A model generated the notes under the pieces. The model was not told the origin of the DNA and did not search any database. It saw only the letters and a list, made by a program, of their open reading frames with translations. The position numbers and the translations under genes were made by a program. 64,000 nucleotides of DNA from Brevundimonas sp. AJA228-03 (GTDB lineage: Bacteria; Pseudomonadota; Alphaproteobacteria; Caulobacterales; Caulobacteraceae). The stretch covers positions 992,001 through 1,056,000 of the forward strand of contig NZ_CP059297.1 of assembly GCF_017795885.1 (NCBI RefSeq), given 5' to 3'. Shown piece by piece: positions 60,056 to 64,000 of the stretch. Positions within the stretch are counted from its first letter, which is position 1; each line of letters starts with the position of its first letter.

Positions 60056-62017
60056 CTAGAAGCGCGCACGCAGGCCGAGGAAGACCCCGCGACCCGCTAC
60101 GCCATAGTGGCGTGTCGTCTCATAAACCTCATCGCCGACGTTCTCGATCCGGCCGTAAAGCTCCAGCGTCTCGCCGAGCGGATAGGAGGCGCGCAGATCG
60201 ACCAGGGTGTAGCCCTCCAGACGGGTGGTGTTCGACGCATTGTCGAAGCTGTCGCCCGCGTGCTGCAAGGCTATCGCGGTCGACAGACCGAACGGCCAGA
60301 CATAGCCGACGGTCAGATTGGCTGCGTCCTTCGGGCGGCGCGCCAGCTGACGCCCCAGGTTGGCACCCGGGGTGCGGTTCTCGGTGTCGGTCCGGGTGTA
60401 GTTGGCGGTGATCGTCAACGACCCGATCTCGTAGTCCGCCGCCAGTTCGACGCCGTCCGCCGCTGTCAGGGCGATGTTGCTGTAGTAGCCGAAACGCCGC
60501 ACGCCGTTGCGGAAGCACTGAGGTGCCGACGCCGGCGTTACCGTGGAGGCGCAGGATATGAAGTCGATCTGATTGGTCGTCTCACGCGAGAAATAGGTCG
60601 CGGCAAGGGTCAGGCTGTTGTCCAGCAAGTGCTGTTCGACACCCGCGTCCCAGCCGTCGGCCGCCTCGGGCTGCAAGGTCGTGTTCCCGAAGTCGCTGTA
60701 CAGCTGGTACAGGCTCGGGGCCTTGAAGCCTTGGCCGAAGCTGGCGCGCAGCACCGTCGAGCCCGCGTTCAACGACCACGCGGCCGCGGCCTGTCCCAGG
60801 GTCTTGCCGCCGAAGGTGTCGTGCTCGTCGCGACGCACGCCACCCGTCAGGGTCAGGCCGTCGATGACCTCGGCCTGTAGCTGGGCGTAGAAGCCGTAAG
60901 TCCCGATGTCGGCATTCGCCCGCGGGGGGTTCGGCCGGGAGGATGATGGCGAGGCCGAATTGAACGCCGAATCCTCATGTTCGGCCCCGAAGGTGGCGGT
61001 CCAGCCTTTCTGAACGTCGAACACGCCCTGGTACTCGAACCGCCTGTTCAGGCCGTCGGCGTCGAAGGTCACGGCAGTGACGGCCTGGTCCGGGTTCCGG
61101 CTCTCCCGGTCGGTCCGCGTATAGGCGTAGGCGAGCCGGTTGCTGAGCCGCCCGTCGAGCAGGTCGACGTTCAACCCCGTATAGGTGACGAGTTCCCGCG
61201 TGCTGGCGGTTTCGCGCGTGTCTGCGAAGGCGAATGCCGGTGACGGGAATCCGTCCGCCCCGGCCGTTCCGTCCGAATAGACGGCGCGCAGGTCGATGGA
61301 CACACCGTCCGTGACGCGAATGCGGGCTCGACCGCTGAGCCCGACGTTCTCGTATCCGTCCTGCTCGGTACCGCGCGCGAAGGCCGAGAAGCCGTCGCTC
61401 TGATAGTGGGCGCCGGCGAGCCTCCACGTCACGCGCTCGGTCATCCCGCCGATGTTTCCGCGCAGATAGGTCGTGCCCCGCGACCCGGCCTCTGCGTCGA
61501 GACCGGCCTGGAAGGGCCGGGTCGGTTCGGCGGTGACGATGTTGACCACGCCGCCGATGGCCTGGGAGCCCCACAGGGTCGACTGGGCGCCGCGCAGCAC
61601 CTCGATACGCGCGATGTCGCCGACCAGCAGGTTGCCGAAATTGTACCCGCCGCCTGTGCCCGACGGATCGTTCAGCTTGACGCCGTCGATCACCGCGACC
61701 GTCTGGTCCGTCTCGGCACCGCGGATGCGAAGGGCGGTCGCCGCGCCGATCCCGCCGTTGCGCGACAGGCTCACGCCCGGCGTGCGGAGCAGAAGGTCGG
61801 CGACGCCGACGGTCTGGCTCGTCGTGATGTCCACCGCCGTCAGCACGGTGACCGACTGGCCGACGCGCTCGGCCGACTGTGCAGAACGGTTGGCCGTGAC
61901 CACCACGTCGTCGAGCAGGCTCGAATCCATGGCGGAAGTTGCGGTTTGTGCGTTCGCGGCGCTGGTCGCAAGCAGGAGCGCACCGGTGACGGCGCTGATG
62001 GTCAGTTCGTTCCTCAT
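60056..62017 (-). CDS. btuB: TonB-dependent vitamin B12 receptor BtuB
   Basis: A 653-residue outer-membrane receptor: signal peptide ending ANAQ, TonB box region LDDVVVTANRSAQ, plug with LLLRTPGVSLSRNGGIGAATALRIRGAETDQTVAVIDGVKLNDPSG and EVLRGAQSTLWGSQAIGGVVNIVT, and a 22-strand-type barrel ending VFLGLRARF. Length is near that of E. coli BtuB. The cobalamin riboswitch 164 bases upstream supports the substrate. First gene of btuB-btuF-btuC-btuD. Confidence 0.93.
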   Translation of the reverse strand: MRNELTISAVTGALLLATSAANAQTATSAMDSSLLDDVVVTANRSAQSAERVGQSVTVLTAVDITTSQTVGVADLLLRTPGVSLSRNGGIGAATALRIRGAETDQTVAVIDGVKLNDPSGTGGGYNFGNLLVGDIARIEVLRGAQSTLWGSQAIGGVVNIVTAEPTRPFQAGLDAEAGSRGTTYLRGNIGGMTERVTWRLAGAHYQSDGFSAFARGTEQDGYENVGLSGRARIRVTDGVSIDLRAVYSDGTAGADGFPSPAFAFADTRETASTRELVTYTGLNVDLLDGRLSNRLAYAYTRTDRESRNPDQAVTAVTFDADGLNRRFEYQGVFDVQKGWTATFGAEHEDSAFNSASPSSSRPNPPRANADIGTYGFYAQLQAEVIDGLTLTGGVRRDEHDTFGGKTLGQAAAAWSLNAGSTVLRASFGQGFKAPSLYQLYSDFGNTTLQPEAADGWDAGVEQHLLDNSLTLAATYFSRETTNQIDFISCASTVTPASAPQCFRNGVRRFGYYSNIALTAADGVELAADYEIGSLTITANYTRTDTENRTPGANLGRQLARRPKDAANLTVGYVWPFGLSTAIALQHAGDSFDNASNTTRLEGYTLVDLRASYPLGETLELYGRIENVGDEVYETTRHYGVAGRGVFLGLRARF

Positions 62018-62180
62018 GGGTCCAATCCCTCGTTTGACGACGAGCCGACTTGCGAACGGCCGCGTTCAGGCGAGGAGACACGCCCGGTCGCGACCACGCG
62101 CACGCGCGGCCCAACAGACGTCGTCATTCGGGTCTGATCCCGTTCCGCCCGGCACACCACGTCCGCGCGAAGGACGACCA

Positions 62181-62362
62181 CGACAGGCAGGTCTCCTGGC
62201 TTGCGGGTCAATGCCGGTGCGCGCCGCCTTCCCAGATCCTCCGGCTTTTGCCTTCGAGATCCAGTGGCCCATGGTGCGCGGGCTCGCCGCTTACAGTTGC
62301 GTGGGCAGCCCGGGGTTCACACCCGAGTTCCCTATTAATCCCCATTTCTGAGGAACCTGTCG
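62181..62362 (-). ncRNA. Cobalamin (AdoCbl) riboswitch controlling btuB-btuFCD
   Basis: On the minus strand the conserved blocks occur in order: GGTTCC, GGGAA followed by GGGTG, CCCGGGCTGCCCACGCAACT with GTAAGCGG, GCCACTGG, GGGAAGG and CCGCAAGCCAGGAGACCTGCC-like 3-prime end (given in parts). P1 is closed by CGACAGG pairing with CCTGTCG (62356-62362 with 62181-62187). B12 binding should lower btuB expression. The 62018-62180 stretch between it and btuB is the expression platform; no clear U-tract terminator is seen there, so control of translation is likely. Confidence 0.95.
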
Positions 62363-62407
62363 CAACGTCGCTCTAGGCCAATGCCAGGGTATCGGCAAGG
62401 ACGGCGA

Positions 62408-64000
62408 TCACGACGAAGGCCGACCCTGGCGGGCGTATCTCTCGGCCACCGGACCATAGCGATCCCAGACGGCGCGGTCGGCGAGGGACCGGAGCAGCTT
62501 CAGATACTCCGCATGGGTCCAGGCGAGCGGGGTGGCGGAGTCTGTGCCTTCCCCGATCGCATAGCCGGACGGCGTCCGTCCCACGCCGTCCCAGACCTGT
62601 TCGGGAAGCATCAGGCCATCGTTGGCGAAGCTTTCCATGCCGCGCACATAGGTCTGGCGGATACGATCGATCGCAGCCGGGTCGGCCGTACCGTCTTGCA
62701 GAAGGCGGGCCAGTTCATAGGTGCCGCGCTCGCCGGTGAAGATCGGCCAGACGCGGCCACGCTGACCGGGCGTCATACCGCCCAGGCCGTAGTTTCCGGC
62801 CGTGTCGGTGTTCTCGCCATAGCCGTCGTTGCCATAGCGCCGCCAGCCCGGGGATCCGTTGAGATCATAACGCACGCGAAGACGATCCTCGCGCATCTGA
62901 TCGTCGTATTCGGGCAGGGTGCTGACGATCGAGGGCGAGTTTGCGGCCCGCACGCCATAGCGGACCAGTTCCAGAAACCCGCCGTCCACGATGCGGTCCT
63001 CGGGCAATGCCGGTTGACCATTGTTCTCGCCGAGGGGGGCGCGATCGTTGGGGTCTTCGTTGCGGGACAGCCGCAGGAAATAGTCGCCGTCGCCGAGCGA
63101 GCCTTCGGTCGTGAACATCCGGGCCTCGACCTTGCCGGCGTAGTCATCAGCAGCGGCCTGGTAGCGGTCCGCGGACGAGGCGTCCCCGGACGCCCGCGCG
63201 ATCTCTGATGCGACCGTCAGGCCTGTGATGACGGCGGCGGTGGTCGAGGGCGAGTAACCTTCCTGCTCTTCCCATCGCTCCTGCTGAGACCAGGGGGGCG
63301 TGATGGTCCGGTCGTTCCATTCCAGACCGATCCTGCCGCCATCGACCAGGAAATCGGCGGCGGGCTTGATCATGGCGGTATACATCCGGGCCATCTCGGC
63401 GTCGGAGACCTCGCCGGCCTTCCATAGACGCCAACCCAGCATGATCGGCATGGCGGTCTGATCCAGCTGGACCCCGACCCATTCGATCTGCCCGTCCACA
63501 TGGGTCTTCTGCAGGAACCAGCCGGTCGCGCCGGTATTGCCGGGCGTTTCGGCGTCGACCTGGACCTGGGGCAGGTAGCGGAAGGCGGCCAGGGGTGTCT
63601 GTTTGTCGCCCAATGCCATCAGGGCCATCGCCACCTGATAGAAGTCGCGTGGCCAGACGGCCTTGTAGCCGGTCGAGGCCTGTGTCGCGTCGACCGTGGC
63701 GCCCCAGGGATTGGACAGCGACGCGATCAGCGCACCCGCATAGGTCCGGTCCTCCTGCACCTTCAGCATCAGGGCCGAGGCATAGGCCAGCTTGCCGCCG
63801 TCGGTGGCGACCTCGGCCATCCGGGGCAGTTCGGTCAGCGACCCGATCCAGTCCTTCCAACCGACGCGGTCACCCTCGCCGTTGAATCGGGCGAGAACTT
63901 CGTCAAGCCCGGTGGTGAAGCTGGCGTCGGCGGCGGCTTCGGACGCGGCCTGCGTCGGGCCGAAACCGATGACGAAGTCGCGGGTCAGGCTCTGGCCGGC
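62408..64000 (-). CDS. GH15 glucoamylase-like enzyme, N-terminus outside the window
   Basis: 531 codons are visible; the frame is open to the window edge. The (alpha/alpha)6 barrel of GH15 is seen: YKAVWPRDFYQVAMALMALGD, NDRTITPPWSQQERWEEQEGYSPSTTAAVI with the catalytic glutamate, NYGLGGMTPGQRGRVWPIFTGERGTYELA and LPEQVWDGV. The upstream part in the window (TRDFVIGFGPTQ) belongs to the N-terminal beta-sandwich found in bacterial glucoamylases. It releases glucose from alpha-glucans; a signal peptide would be beyond the edge. It lies upstream of the riboswitch on the same strand, with its stop 45 bases before P1. Confidence 0.9.
   Translation of the reverse strand, partial: AGQSLTRDFVIGFGPTQAASEAAADASFTTGLDEVLARFNGEGDRVGWKDWIGSLTELPRMAEVATDGGKLAYASALMLKVQEDRTYAGALIASLSNPWGATVDATQASTGYKAVWPRDFYQVAMALMALGDKQTPLAAFRYLPQVQVDAETPGNTGATGWFLQKTHVDGQIEWVGVQLDQTAMPIMLGWRLWKAGEVSDAEMARMYTAMIKPAADFLVDGGRIGLEWNDRTITPPWSQQERWEEQEGYSPSTTAAVITGLTVASEIARASGDASSADRYQAAADDYAGKVEARMFTTEGSLGDGDYFLRLSRNEDPNDRAPLGENNGQPALPEDRIVDGGFLELVRYGVRAANSPSIVSTLPEYDDQMREDRLRVRYDLNGSPGWRRYGNDGYGENTDTAGNYGLGGMTPGQRGRVWPIFTGERGTYELARLLQDGTADPAAIDRIRQTYVRGMESFANDGLMLPEQVWDGVGRTPSGYAIGEGTDSATPLAWTHAEYLKLLRSLADRAVWDRYGPVAERYARQGRPSS

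Noticed and set aside
1..64000. CRISPR arrays, tRNA or rRNA genes, transposases or phage genes
   Set aside because: None were seen on either strand by reading; no regularly spaced repeats and no transposase or integrase motifs. A tRNA scan was not possible.

Overview
This is a 64 kb chromosomal window from a high-GC alphaproteobacterium. The gene set points to Caulobacteraceae, most plausibly Brevundimonas. Pointers are GapR, a TacA-like sigma-54 response regulator, CtrA-like TTAA-N7-TTAA boxes at a flagellar promoter, a GTTC-N7-GTTC LexA box on an imuA-imuB-dnaE2 cassette, a Caulobacter-type oxidative pentose pathway and many TonB-dependent receptors. No rRNA, tRNA, CRISPR array, phage or transposase was seen. 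Species is inferred, not proven.

Layout. 1-1771: flagellar genes, fliP (cut by the window edge) and fliO facing away from flgB-flgC-fliE, with overlapping CtrA-like boxes between. 1784-8085: housekeeping run erpA, dgt, SPOR protein, nagZ, scpA, scpB, rpmJ, gapR and a non-ATG-start gene. 8086-16841: TonB receptor with a Gly/Pro-rich insert, TacA-like regulator, DUF4153 membrane protein, DUF1203 protein, pepF. 16842-23378: small accessory modules set among core genes: brnT/brnA, then the transhydrogenase operon pntAA-pntAB-...-pntB, split by three small unknown genes and an MNT/HEPN toxin-antitoxin pair, then an unknown conserved gene, then ugd followed by a DUF4160/DUF2442 pair. 23390-29226: ugd and a complete Yjf set, rearranged from the Escherichia coli yjfIJKLM-yjfC order into two divergent arms (yjfK-L-M on minus; yjfI-J-C on plus) around an 18-bp near-palindrome. 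29267-33629: LVIVD-repeat secreted protein, DUF305 protein and an altronate dehydratase-type enzyme. 33668-39289: SOS mutagenesis cassette.

39380-57040: a pectin/arabinan utilisation locus. Secreted pectate lyases (two, PL10-like) and a GH43 glycosidase would release oligosaccharides and pentoses, the large TonB receptor would import them across the outer membrane, and an MFS sugar porter across the inner membrane. An aldose epimerase, SDR dehydrogenase, SMP-30 lactonase, IlvD-type dehydratase, FAH-type dehydratase and semialdehyde dehydrogenase form a complete non-phosphorylating (Weimberg-type) route from pentose to 2-oxoglutarate. A FadR-type GntR protein sits inside the locus. Two AT-rich sites sharing the word ATATCATCA lie in its two divergent promoter regions.

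57325-62362: vitamin B12 uptake operon btuB-btuF-btuC-btuD headed by a clear cobalamin riboswitch. 62408-64000: a GH15 glucoamylase-like gene cut by the window end.

The most unusual observations are the toxin-antitoxin pair built into a translationally coupled transhydrogenase operon, the divergent Yjf cluster whose YjfI has a DNA-binding-like N-terminal extension facing a palindrome, and a LexA box that contains the imuA start codon.
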